Assembly: GCA_015680685.1 (NCBI GenBank)
Contig: MNCI01011159.1
Location: forward strand, 63,385-89,969
Origin: Gnetum montanum
Taxonomy: Eukaryota; Streptophyta; Gnetopsida; Gnetales; Gnetaceae
Direction of reading: 5' to 3'
DNA: 26,585 nt
Part shown: positions 10,546-20,608 of the stretch, in pieces
How the letters are laid out: each line of letters starts with the position of its first letter
Position numbering within the stretch: the stretch's first letter is position 1
The notes under the pieces: generated by a model
Database searches by the model: none
The model's input: the letters and a program-made list of their open reading frames with translations, nothing else
Told to the model about the DNA's origin: nothing
Program-made: the position numbers and the translations under genes

Positions 10546-11883
10546 CTTGAAAGTACATTTAATGAGGATATTTAGCATGGAAAATGAGACTTTGTGATTG
10601 GTTGGAAGGTTTCATGTAAAATCCATAGTTCTGAGGTAAGTGAGAATTCATATTGAGTCACTAAAAGTGTTAGAAAATGGAATTGCAAGCATTAACAACT
10701 TTAGAAGATGTAAGAAAAGGGGGCATTGAATTCATGGTGTAGAATGGATTGGTTATATGACAAGGAAAGGTTTTGAGTTCATAATTTATGCATTTGGAAG
10801 ATTCAAGATAATGTGGTTATGCCAGATAAGTATAAGTTACAATCGTTATACAAGTGGGACCTCCCCAAAGTAGGCTCTTTCCCTTAATACCCTTGTATAA
10901 CCACACCCAAAAATGTCCACAGGTACCAAATGGGTTGAATGCAATGCATACCTATTGAATAAAATAGACATGTTAAAACCAACAATTTGAGAAAATGACT
11001 CTATGTTACACAAAACCACAAGTTAGGATCATATGGATAATGAGATGAAATGGATTTTAGAAGTGATTGTAGAAATCGAGATGTGAGGTGCCTTACAATA
11101 GGCATAATGAATCCTTGTGTGTTATTAATGGTTAAGTAATCATTAGCCCTTCTATCCAAGATTCAAACAAAGCCCAAACCATGTTCCAGTGACATTGCAT
11201 TATTTTATCTCTTTGTTTAACAACCATAGGACTGCCATAGTTGCAAGGAGTAGCATCACTTGGCATTTTTGTCCAAGGGAGGAGTTTATTCATGGCACTT
11301 TTCTCTCCCACCCCCTTTTTTCTAGAAGTTGAGAAGCTACCAACCTTCAAGCATGGGCAACATGTCTTTCTAGTGACATGGTAAAGTAGCACTTATTATA
11401 CTCTCACTTTCATTTTTTGTTAGATCTACAAGGATATAATCACAACCTTAGCAACATGATAGAACATACAAAAGTGGTCAAAGAGATCCCACAAATTCCG
11501 TTGATGTTGCACCCTTCATATTCCCACTTGGTTCTCTTTTCTATCTAGGCACAATGATTATGAATTTATTATTTGTTAGTTTGATGATGAAAAGAAATAT
11601 CATTATGAAAATGGTAAGAACCTCTTATTAATTGAATGGATGGATGGGTGACATGGCCTCACTATCCAATTAATCAATCCCTCATGGCTTTACAACATAG
11701 AGAAACCCTCACCTCAAAGGGCTACATGAGATCATTTTATTCATAAGTGTGATTATTGACAAAGGGAATGAAAAAAAAAGTGGAAAAAGTTAAAAAGGAT
11801 AGGAAAAATTTGTATTAAGAAATGAGAAATTGATAAAAAAATTGTAAAACAAAAAGATGAAAAACACCTATTTATTATGAATG
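10546..11883. other. Internal region of the LTR element, no recognised gene
   Basis: The longest minus open frame (11132-11392) gives a Cys- and Lys-containing peptide with no domain I can name. A short inverted repeat, GTTATACAAG against CTTGTATAAC, is centred near 10875. The 11760-11870 stretch is nearly pure purine on plus. No gag, protease, RT, RNase H or integrase motif was found on either strand. Confidence 0.4.
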
Positions 11884-12860
11884 TTAGGATGGGGCATCTT
11901 CCCCATGACTAAGCATTTGACCATGACAAGAATTAATAAGTGAGTAGGTAGGCTCTATGCATTTGTGAAATAGTGTTAACCTTTCATTTTCAAGCAACTG
12001 GGTGTCTCTTAGTTTAGTGGTAGCTGTGTAGATAGGTTGTTGTTCACACACTTGGTTGTTAAATGTACGGTGCATTAGAGTATGAGTTGTGTCAAATTTG
12101 CAGATGTCTAGCCCATAACTACATCTTTGATCATGATTAGGTATGCATGGATTCGTTTGTCTCTCCATAGTGCTAGATTCATTACTTCTGTTAGGAGTTG
12201 GAGTAATGATGGATGTCAGCCTTTATGTAGGATCAGAGGACATTGGTTGTGAAAGGAAAGGTGTTGCACTTGATTGGCATTATGCTAGTTTGGATGATGT
12301 AGCAAGTCCATGAGTGTTATGCTTATGCATGGGAGCTATCCTAAAGAAAGGATGTTTTTAGAATTGTGGTGAAAACCTACTGACATTATCATGTCTATGC
12401 ATATTCATAGCACAAGTGGCATTCTTTTGTTGATGTTGTGGTGCTAAACCTTCCTATGTTGTTGGTTGTGACATGTGATGGCATGGAGTATGAGAATATT
12501 AAGGATATGATGGAGGGTAAGAGGTGTGAGGTGGTAATCATTTAGGAGATGTTGTGGGTCGATGATACTCAGGAGAGTGGCAGTAACAATTTGAAGTAGA
12601 GGACATGGAACTAGTTTGGGAAATAGGTTGTTGAACATAATTGTATGGGTTTGGCTGGCCGTAAGGGTAGGGTTGGTTTGATGATGGCCTCTCCCATGAC
12701 TATGGGTTTTGCCAATGTGGTCAATGATAGTGTTGAGGTTGGTAAGAAGTCCTCCTAGGAAAGTACAATTGGTTGTAGGACTGTCTATAATTACCTTGTG
12801 AGAAAGGTAATTTCCTAGGCATATGCTTTTGTACGAACTTGGGATCTAATGTAAAAACCC
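11884..12860 (-). pseudogene. Pro/Gln/Ser-rich ORF relic of the LTR element
   Basis: One frame stays in register from about 12860 to the stop at 11884, about 325 codons, interrupted by eight in-frame stops and no indels. The translation starts near WVFTLDPKFVQKHMPRKLPF. It is rich in Pro, Gln, Ser, His and Tyr (YPYGQPNPYNYVQQPIS; QYSHTPCHHMSQPTT) and ends in TYSLINSCHGQMLSHGED. No zinc knuckle or enzymatic motif is visible. Position just inside the upstream LTR is where gag would lie, so a gag-like structural protein is a guess. Decay by point mutation alone is notable. The frame continues into LTR-homologous sequence above 12870, so the true start is unknown. Confidence 0.5.
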
Positions 12861-12869
12861 AATACTCAT

Positions 12870-13453
12870 GTAGATGTAACATGACAAGGAAATGGCCTTT
12901 CATACATGTCTTGGACTTCATGCAACTACTATTGTGGTTGCCAAGTGTATCATTATTGGGCGTACTAAATGATAACACTACTGGGTTACTAAGTGGTTAC
13001 ACTAAAGTGCTTGTGATTAGTTGTACTCATTCTGCTTAATGAAAAAAAGAATAAAGGGGCAATGAATGATAACGTTAACTAAGGAAAATAGTAAACATTT
13101 AAGCAATTAACAATAATAATAAAGTTAGGGTATGTTATAATGATGAAAGTAATCTCGATCTTTATTGCCGAACATGTAACATGTCCAAGTACGTCACACT
13201 CAAATAAGGATATTGTATAATCACTTAACATCACATTGCAGGTGTGCACTAGAAACTAACAAAACTTGAAATTTATCAAAATCTATCCATCTATATCTAT
13301 CTTTCTATCTCCCAATCATGCATCCAAGTGTTGTATTTATAGGCTAGCATGGAAGGGGCAATATCAGATCCTTGACATCAAAGGTTATGCCTGGATATTA
13401 GATATTTGACATCATGGCCCCAATATCATAGCCTAGCAAAACATGACTCATCA
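12870..13453 (-). mobile_element. LTR of the large minus-strand element (5' side, truncated)
   Basis: It aligns with 6465-7043 in the same orientation. Its terminus reads TGATGAG on minus at 13453, matching the LTR start of the solo copy (TGATGAG at 20609) and of the fragment ending at 19046. The roughly 300-400 bp that form the inner part of the other LTR are missing, so the primer-binding site expected next to it is not recognisable. Paired direct LTRs with minus-strand ORFs between them define an element of roughly 7.3 kb. Confidence 0.65.
13334..13430 (-). promoter_or_regulatory. LTR promoter: GATAT cluster and TATA box
   Basis: Reading minus, repeated GATATTGG, GATGTCAAA and GATATTG motifs precede CTATAAATAC (TATA at 13341-13334). 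This is the homologue of 6910-7025 and differs mainly by transitions. Confidence 0.5.
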
Positions 13454-14291
13454 AACTATATGGATCCTATTTATCAATTTGTAGTTGCATATCAAGATAT
13501 TCAATAAGAAGGTGCACACATGACATATCAACATATCCAAGAAGAAAGTATATAAACATTGACATGTAGGTTGCACATCCACACACGGACTTGGGCTAGA
13601 ATAACAAGATGTCTCTACATTTAAGATAATCAAATTCCTCATTTTTTGAGCTATGATAATAGAAAATGAGTTCAGTATTTTGAATCACAATTATACTGAC
13701 AAGAATGTCAACAACTAATGCAACCTATGGAGATTTGGTAACCATTCCAATCTTGGAAATCTATTTGCATAATGTGTAAAATATTGAGTTCCAATTTCTT
13801 ATTTATTTTATATTATTTTAAAAAGTAAAGGTGATCCTCTTTGAAAATGACTCAAGTCCTTGCCAAATTGAATTGCAAATAACATTTATATTTGTTCTCT
13901 CATCATCTTTGTTTCTAAATGCAATGCAGTACATCAACCTAAACAAACAGACACGAAAATCAATTTTATTGCATTACATAACATTATTATTTTATACCTG
14001 AATATTATTTTTCATAGTAAACATTTTTCCTCTCATATACAACCTAAAATATGGCTCAGACGATGCACATTGTTGCAAGTTAGCAACTAACATTATAGAT
14101 ATGTAGAAGAAAAACCCCCTCGTAGACATGCTACTAGCATTGCTGCAGCTAAGGATCACATCAAAAGTTGCCTTGGAAAATTTGTAGCTTGGTTTTTATG
14201 TAGAGGATGGAAGAGAAAGCAATGTTTGTACAAAGATTGTTACATAAAGGTCTACATAATGGAGACAAAGTAAAGAGGCTTGTTTATAGAG
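13454..14291. other. No certain gene; one open stretch
   Basis: Mostly AT-rich with stops in all frames. On plus, 14110-14260 is open and reads PRRHATSIAAAKDHIKSCLG then KFVAWFLCRGWKRKQC. It is amino-acid-balanced and could be a decayed exon, but I do not recognise it. Confidence 0.35.
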
Positions 14292-14422
14292 ATAGTTTTT
14301 ATTTATTTATGACATATTTGATAAGAAAATTGTCATGCAAAGCACAAAAAAGATAGACAAATATGTTCAATGCAATAATGCTTGGATTGCAATTGATAAT
14401 ATGGTTGACAATTGGTAATATT
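14292..14422 (+). repeat. Inverted partner of 23023-23160, coding-like
   Basis: It matches the reverse complement of 23023-23160 almost throughout. Both copies keep the same peptide frame (DIFDKKIVMQSTKKIDKYVQ followed by CNNAWIAIDN here), with conservative changes in the other copy. Two copies holding one frame suggests an exon relic of an unidentified gene or transposon protein. Confidence 0.55.
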
Positions 14423-14780
14423 ATTAGAAGGCCTTCTCTTTGTCATGCATGGATACAATGTCATTGTCATTGTTGATGTGGTCATGTTGTCATGACTAAT
14501 AAGTGGTTACATTATTGAAGTTTGGAATGTATCGATATAGTATTATTGTTGTGCTTCAAAAGTAGATCAAATATTTTGTTATAAGATATAGTCATGGTTG
14601 ATAAAAAGGAGAAATCATTATGAGGATAGTGATGATATGATAGAAAGCAATATATTATTTTATATTTTTGTTGCATTGGAAAGAACATGATCTAGTAGCT
14701 AGTCCTCTTAATAGATTATAAATGGAAAGATCCATTTTAGTCAAGTGAATGATGTGTGTTGACAAGTTTGAATTAGTAGA

Positions 14781-15720
14781 ATGACAAGAATTTGTATTTT
14801 TTGTGGAAGTTAGTTAGGTGAACATGATGCAAAACAACTTGGATTAGAAATGGTAATGTTAGTTGTTACTAATTTTCAAGTTATGTATAACAAATTTCAA
14901 TGTTTTTGTTTATTTAACTTAGTTATTTTGGTACAAAGGTTGGAAGAAAGATTGACTTACTATATGGTGAAGGAAGCATTGGGCTAATGGGTGTTGTAGC
15001 TAACAATATTTTTAGTAGGGAAGGAAATGTTCTTGGGTAAGCTTATGACTTTAGATTATTATGAAGGTAATTTGCTCATGAATTATTAGTTGATTATTGT
15101 TTGTATCTTGAATAATAGAGTGGTAAAATTTCTTGCATCTAAGGAGGTACTATTCCAGTAACAGCAATCTTTTGTTAGTGTAGTGTACTTATACATATCA
15201 TATTGATAGTTTAAGTATTTTCTTGTTATTTTTACTACACTCAAATCATTAGTAAAATAATTGGCAATGTTCATATTATTAATACCATGCACGAGAGCAA
15301 AGTAATGATGATAGAGTATTCAGATGCCTTTATTGGTTTACTAGGTAGTTAGCTATATTTGTATTTCATTTTGTAATATTTAATGTATTTCATTGTAGTA
15401 GAAAAAATTTTCTTTTCTTATTACTAGGTGGTTTGGGATCATGGAAGAAGTTATGGAGGTTATTAGTTGGAGAAAACTTGGAATTAATAACAAGCTAGTA
15501 TGTTTGATGATGCTGTAACATTAGGCATAATTTATTATGATTAATGTTAAAATGTGATCAACAATTTTTCTTCTTTATTTTTAGGTTGGATTGTTAAATC
15601 TTGAAGGATATTATGACTTTATGTTGACATTTTTAGATCATGCAGTGAATGGTGGTGTTATTCATAGTTAAGATCGTAATATTTTTTGTTTGCAGAGACT
15701 TGTCCAAGAAAGTTATTTAG
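14781..15720 (+). pseudogene. LONELY GUY (LOG) cytokinin riboside phosphate phosphoribohydrolase pseudogene, introns retained
   Basis: LOG enzymes release active cytokinin bases from nucleotide precursors in the cytosol. Five exon relics lie in family order. 14781-14852 reads MTRICIFCGS, a stop, then LGEHDAKQLGLEM. 14939-15036 reads GRKIDLLYGEGSIGLMGVV, the GGGS.GLMG block. About 15252-15344 reads GNVHIINTMHESKVMMIEYS then DAFIGLLG. 15428-15497 reads FGIMEEVMEVISWRKLGIN, equivalent to the PGGxGTxxE active-site block, with the Thr replaced. 15585-15720 reads VGLLNLEGYYDFMLTFLDHA. Introns keep GT donors (14853, 15037, 15345, 15498) and AG acceptors. The VIPK exon is not recognised. Stops at 14811 and 15668 and a one-base loss near 15430 kill it. 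Retained introns mean DNA-level duplication. Confidence 0.85.
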
Positions 15721-15826
15721 TAAGCTTTTGGCATGATAATAGTATTGAAAATTTGCATATATTTTTGTTTTTTTCCTAAAATTTTGGTTGGTTTGATAAG
15801 TAATGCATTTGATAAATTTTTCTAGA

Positions 15827-15946
15827 AATGAAGAGAGAATAGCTTGGATTAAAAGAAAATATTTTGGTTGGATTATGTGTCAGCCAAAGCATCCACCATC
15901 TTTATTGGAAACTAGATTAAAACCATCTAAACCAAGTGCAAGCTAG
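15827..15946 (+). other. Open exon-like stretch, unidentified
   Basis: An AG (15824-15825) precedes 39 open codons reading NEERIAWIKRKYFGWIMCQP then KHPPSLLETRLKPSKPSAS and a TAG stop. Composition is protein-like, with Trp, Cys and Pro. It is not a LOG C-terminus I recognise. It lies between the LOG and aminotransferase relics and is absent from the second segmental copy. Confidence 0.3.
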
Positions 15947-16152
15947 GCTCTTGTGTTGGTGTAACTTAATGACTATAAGTAGTTGTCAATGTACCTTAAA
16001 TATCGTACCAAAAGGGAACAATTATTCATAAGGAAAAGTAATTGTTTTCTTAGTAGTTGTTATCATTATATTATTGCTAATGTAAAGACCTATGTATATT
16101 TATTAGTTTGAAAATATATTTCATGAAGGGATTTTTGAATTTTTGCATGTAG

Positions 16153-16488
16153 GTTTTTCGAACTGAGACATAGTTTTTTTATTCAATTAGGCATAGGTGG
16201 GCAGGGGATTCAAAGAAATACTTGGGAAAAAGAGAAGGCAAAAAATTTGTGGAAATTATAACAAATCCCACTAACCTAGAAGGATACTCTAAGAAAGCAA
16301 TTTTAAATGGTGATGTAAAGATTTTGTTTGACAAAGTTCCCTATTGGCCACACTACACTCACATTATTGAAACTGTTGATGAAAACATAATGTTATTCTC
16401 TCTTTCCAAACTCACTTGTCATGCCAATAGCAGATTTGGGTCTTTAATTAACAAAAATGCAATGCGCTTGAAACACCACCTTTATTAA
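16153..16488 (+). pseudogene. TAA1/TAR-alliinase family aminotransferase fragment, copy A
   Basis: The translation contains HRWAGDSKKY, FVEIITNPTNLEG, ILNGDVKILFDKVPYWPHYT and IMLFSLSKLTCHANSRFGSL. These follow the order of PLP-dependent tryptophan aminotransferases and alliinases: the Y/RW.GD segment, the NPxNPxG block, the YYWPHYTP block and the SKxTGHAGSR block. The SK Lys that binds PLP is kept. TAA1/TAR makes indole-3-pyruvate for auxin synthesis, while alliinase acts on cysteine sulfoxides; this fragment cannot separate them. It is one exon-sized block ending at a TAA. A stop (TAG, 16171) and changes in NPNNPDG and GHAGSR show decay. Confidence 0.82.
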
Positions 16489-16715
16489 TGCAATTATAAT
16501 GTTTTTAGGTTACCTTCTTATGCTATTTTGTTTTACAACAGTAACATGACATATATTGCTTGAATAATGTAGATGGACACTTGTCAAAGACAGGTGTAAG
16601 TATTACAAATAGAAGATAATAAAACACAAGTGTAAGTATTACAGATAGAAGATAATCATAAAGAGAAAGGGCAACTCATTTTATTAACATTACAAGATAG
16701 AATATATGCTAATGT

Positions 16716-17512
16716 TTATGGATCTTCATCATAATCAAAATCATAAGCACAAATACTTTCCAAAAACACTTGATGAAGTGGATATTGCAGGCCTTCCAAT
16801 GTTAGTCCACCATTAAGTTGAATATTCAATATGTGTAAATCATTTATCAAACGTGACGTGCTATTATGAGCCTACACATTGTTTTGCAAAAAGTAACTTC
16901 TATCCCACTTGTTTATTGTATACACTACTTGATAAAAAGCAAATCCTGATGGACTATAAGTGACAGGTCTTCTTTCTATAGTGGAAAATAGATAATAACT
17001 CATGCTTATCCAACCAAACCTATCTACATATACATTTTTCACGCTAGGATTTGTATAGAAGAAATAATCACTATGACTTAAACCTTCAAAAAAAGAGGAA
17101 GAATTTTCTATCATCACATATGGATTATGACAAAATCTTTTCACCATTCAAACCATGCATTGTTGGATATATTAAATGTATCAATCTTGATTTCATAACA
17201 GAAACATGAATTTTCAAATTTGTAAAATGGCCATAGCCACCAATTATTTGTCAAGTTGCTCATGTTCTAAATTTGAACATATACTTTGTGGCAATAATTT
17301 CTTGATGAATTGATTTGCTCATCCTTATATATTGCATTCTAGTGATGCAACCTAGATTCATAAACAAAGTTTTTGAAAGCAACTCTATATCATTGAAAAC
17401 GAGCTTCCATTATAACTGGTGGCATGAATTCATCTAGATCTCTAGTGTCATAGTTCATTAGTAGATGGGAAGATTGTTCTTGCCAACCTTTACTAATTAG
17501 TTATGATCTCAT
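16716..17512 (-). pseudogene. Unrecognised plant gene relic, copy 1
   Basis: The minus strand encodes about 265 codons from an ATG at 17512 (MRS..LISKGWQEQSSHLL) to a stop at 16716. Marked segments are DLDEFMPPVIMEA, NNWWLWPFYKFENSC, SDYFFYTNPSVKNVYVDRFG, SYYLFSTIERRPVTYSPSG then FAFYQVVYTINKWDRSYF, and an acidic end YDFDYDEDP. It is aromatic-rich with no signal peptide or membrane span. Stops lie near 17390, 17340 and 17155, and two frame shifts are needed. I do not recognise the family. Copy 2 at 20544-22371 preserves the same protein with mostly conservative changes, so the ancestor was a real gene. Confidence 0.7.
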
Positions 17513-17540
17513 TTTATTATTTTTTCTAGATCTATTTGAA

Positions 17541-18635
17541 TAAAGTAGTAATATACAAGTTAGGACATAGAAATTTTCTTGATATCGAACTTCAAAGAAT
17601 GCTAAACTTTGATGATATTTTTCAATAATAACTATAAAAATTACAAATCAAAACAAGCATACAATAGATTTTGTAATAGTTTTTGTCATAAAACATGAAT
17701 TTAGAAGTTAGTATACTCTTATGCTGAGTTCTTTTTTACAAGAGCCTTCTAGATCTACACTACTTGCACTATGCTTCTTATTGCAAAGTGTGTGTGATAA
17801 GTATGCATAGTATGGTTATGTTGTTAATTGGAAAAAAGAACAAGATCTGATAGTTGAAGTTTGACATGTTTTTTTTTTATTCAGGGTAGGTTATAACCTA
17901 TTTGGTAAAGTATCCATTAGGTTTGCATTATGGTAATGTGACAAAATAATGATGTAACATGACAAAGCAATTGTGGCATACAACTAGTAGATTTTATCTT
18001 CTCGTTGAGTGTGCTACTATAACCATCATATTCTTGGTATAATAAGTGTATGAAAAGGTGGTTTTAGAATTGTTAATGAAATATTTGATTTGAAAATTTT
18101 GAGCATGTTAGGCTACATAAGGGATAAAAATTTACTATTTTAATAATAATGTTGACAATGGAAGATTTGGATGTATTAATTGCAATGTCACAATTCAGCT
18201 ATTTTGACAAAACATAATGAAATAAGTGGGACACAAACTCTGTAGTGCATGAATTGTAGTAAACATTTATGATTTGAAGCTATTTCTTTACTTTTTATCT
18301 TTTGAAGTCATTGCCTAGATTGTGTATATAAAAGAGTTACACTTGATTGTAGATGTAGTGAATATTAGAATGCCATGGCATTAGCACAAAAACATCATGA
18401 TGGTTTACATGGAGTTCATATTCTTATTATTGATCATGATGTTTTCTGTTTACTAGTATCAAAAGAAATGTTTGAATCTTGTAATTATCGAGGTATTTTT
18501 ATGTGTTGTTTTGTGAAGCTTATAGTATGAATTTTCTATGAAAAATGTTTACCATTAACTTTTGTTTAACTATTAGTTACAATTTGTGTTGAGTGGAAAA
18601 ATGCTTTGGATGTATTAAAAATAACTTAGATATAT
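17541..18635. other. Non-coding, nothing recognised
   Basis: AT-rich, with dense stops in all frames. I found no repeat partner in the window and no recognisable protein or RNA motif. Confidence 0.45.
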
Positions 18636-18775
18636 ATATCTATAAATTGGCTGAGATGATTTTTAAAAAAATGATGTTAATGAAGCCCGACTACTGGACG
18701 AGGTAACAAGANTAAAGAAACCATCTTGGCCAATTTATAGATAAAATCATCTTTGCCAATTTTTAAAATTTTAAG
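18636..18775. repeat. Hairpin-forming repeat with the window's only N
   Basis: The left arm TATCTATAAATTGGCTGAGA (18639 on) pairs with a right arm reading CCATCTTGGCCAATTTATAG ATA. A second, imperfect right arm (AAAATCATCTTTGCCAATTT) follows directly. The loop carries CTACTGGACGAGGTAACAAG and an N at 18712. The left arm and loop resemble 25305-25400, so this is a dispersed repeat. An ambiguous base within a hairpin may reflect a sequencing or assembly problem. Confidence 0.6.
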
Positions 18776-18789
18776 TCTCTAAAAATTTT

Positions 18790-19046
18790 AAGTCTTTATT
18801 GTCGTACACAAATGTGTGCTCAAGTACAATTTGCTCGAATAAAGATCCGTTCACTTTAAGACTCCTACTGCGGGCACATGGAAATTATTCTAACTTTGGA
18901 ATGGTAAAACTACTATAGTTTGACTAAGGGTCTAAGTCTAGATGCCTAAAATAGGGAAAGACACCTCTTATTTATAGATGTTTTAGCAGGCCACGATATC
19001 GCGTATGCAATATCATGGGGGCGTATGCGATATCACGGCTCATCAA
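18790..19046 (-). mobile_element. LTR fragment inserted in the Helitron relic
   Basis: It is the reverse complement of 20609-20905 of the solo LTR. Shared blocks include TTTATTGTCGTACACAA, CTCGAATAAAGATC, GGGCACATGGAAA and CACGATATCGCG. It starts on minus with TGATGAG at 19046, the exact LTR terminus. The rest of the LTR is lost at about 18790. It abuts Helitron coding sequence without overlap. Confidence 0.8.
18969..19040 (-). promoter_or_regulatory. LTR promoter: GATATCGCG palindromes and TATA box
   Basis: Reading minus, GTGATATCGCATACGC, TGATATTGCATACGCGATAT and CGTGGCC precede CATCTATAAATAAGAGG (TATA at 18976-18969). CpG sites are still frequent, which suggests a younger copy than 6160-7043. 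Confidence 0.55.
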
Positions 19047-19870
19047 TTATGAATTTTAAATTTTAACATTGCTAGTACTCTTGCTTTGTTGACAATAAAA
19101 TCATATGTTCCACTTAAATGATATTTTCTTTGAATAATAATCAATAGTAACACTTGTAATTTTTAAGGTATGTTTTTTGCTACCTCTTCTACATGTTGTG
19201 GAAAGCTTATTGTATGACCTCTATATTTTAGTTGACCTCCACGAGCATGCGTAACTTGAACTATGGGATTGAGCCTCGTAATTAACATTTCTTCAACTTG
19301 GGTTAATATTTGAAGTTCACATGGTTTTTCTCCAAGATACATATTATTTAGGATAATTTTCTTTTTTACTTCTTTGAGATTTGAATATGCTATTTTTCTT
19401 GGTACATAACATTGCAAATTTTTTTTCATTACATGTGTTACATTTAAGTTTATTTGTAACAGTTTGAAGACTATTTTGATATATTAATCGAGCATTTCTA
19501 ATATTTTGGTTGTCTTCATATTTAAAATTTTCTAAATTTTTGAAAAGCATATTTCTTGCATGGTTTGGTTGACTCTGTATAATTTTTTTTAGTTTTTGTA
19601 AACTTATTTGATCATTAGAGTTTGCTAATGTGACATTATTTATTTTAATATCTTCTCTTTGCATTGGCATAAAGGGTGAGCTATCATTAGTATTAGTTAT
19701 TAGTTTTTGTCATTTTCTTATATTAGATTTGTACATTCTTTCATGTTTTCTTAATGCTTCTAACTCTTCATTATTCATGCTATTTATTTTTGTTTTTTTA
19801 TATACACGAAAATATTTGGTTCTTTTAGCACACATAATATTATCTGATATTTGACTTTCACTATATTTAT
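19047..19870 (-). pseudogene. Helitron replication-helicase relic (DUF6570 and start of Helitron_like_N)
   Basis: Helitron helicases drive rolling-circle transposition. In order on minus: a basic N-terminus with MNNEELEALRKHERMYKSN; a Cys pair (CNTCNEKKFAMLC, about 19435-19400); then PCELQILTQVEEMLITRLNP, VTHARGGQLKYRGHTISFPQ and HVEEVAKNIP, which match the DUF6570 pattern in order and spacing. Near 19110-19047 the frame reads YDFIVNKARVLAMLKFKIHN, the start of the Helitron_like_N (Rep-associated) domain, and stops exactly where the LTR begins at 19046. At least two frameshifts and one stop are present. No Rep HUH motif, helicase or Helitron terminus is seen. Confidence 0.8.
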
Positions 19871-20189
19871 AATCTCATCAAAGTAACACTATTATTTGTA
19901 ATAATTCAAAATCGCAATTCCATTCTAGTGGAAATATTTCTTTACTGTATACCTAGTTTTTGTTATATTGAACTATCTTATTAATGAAATTTTTTTTGAA
20001 AAGTTTGTGATCCAAATACATGTAGCTCTAATAACTTATAGTACCTGCAATATTTCGCCAAAAAAATACTGTATAATTACTTACATGACTACATGGACAA
20101 CAAATATACTGCATGTAAAATATATTTAGTATTATGAAAATCACATTCATAGGGATCAAAGACATATAGGAGATTAACTATGTATAATT
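19871..20189. other. Non-coding, nothing recognised
   Basis: AT-rich joint between the Helitron relic and the second segmental copy. No motif is visible. Confidence 0.4.
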
Positions 20190-20244
20190 TGTCATCATTA
20201 ATGTTAAAAATTCATTAATAATTTTTCTTATTTTATTCTCAATT

Positions 20245-20361
20245 GGGTTGTTAAATCTTGAAGGCTATTATGATTTTCTATTGACATTTTTAGATCATGC
20301 TATGAATGATGGTTTTATTAGTAGTCAAGATTGTAATATCTTTTTTGTAGAGGTTAGTTGA
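20245..20361 (+). pseudogene. LOG exon fragment, copy 2
   Basis: It reads GLLNLEGYYDFLLTFLDHAM then NDGFISSQDCNIFFVEVS and a stop. This matches the LOG exon that follows the active-site exon and is better preserved than copy 1, with no internal stop before 20359. The other exons are absent upstream, so it is an isolated exon. Confidence 0.82.
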
Positions 20362-20603
20362 AGAAAGTTCATAAGTAAGCTTATCATATAGAAATAGTAC
20401 AGATAGATTCCATATATTTTTGTTTATTTTTTCCTAAATTTTGGTCAATATAAAACAAGTGTAAGTATTCAAATGGAACATAATCATAAAGATAAAGGAT
20501 AATTCATTTTATTAACATTAGAAGACACAATATATGCTAAATTTTATGGATCCTCATCATAATCAGAATCTTTAGCATAAGGACTTGCCAACAACACTTG
20601 ATG

Positions 20604-20608
20604 GAGTG
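20604..20608. repeat. Target-site duplication, left (GAGTG)
   Basis: GAGTG directly precedes the LTR. It is identical to 21635-21639. The empty site in copy 1 (near 16778) reads GATGAAGTGGATATT, with a single GAAGTG. Confidence 0.9.

Larger units (their letters stand above)
15520..17540 (+). repeat. Segmental duplication, copy 1
   Basis: 15520-15780 aligns with 20190-20450, and 16605-17540 aligns with 20453-20608 plus 21640-22390. The stretch 15785-16600, with the aminotransferase fragment, is absent from copy 2. A short tandem (GTGTAAGTATTAC at about 16591 and 16631) marks the right joint. The two copies are direct and about 4.7-4.9 kb apart. Confidence 0.8.
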
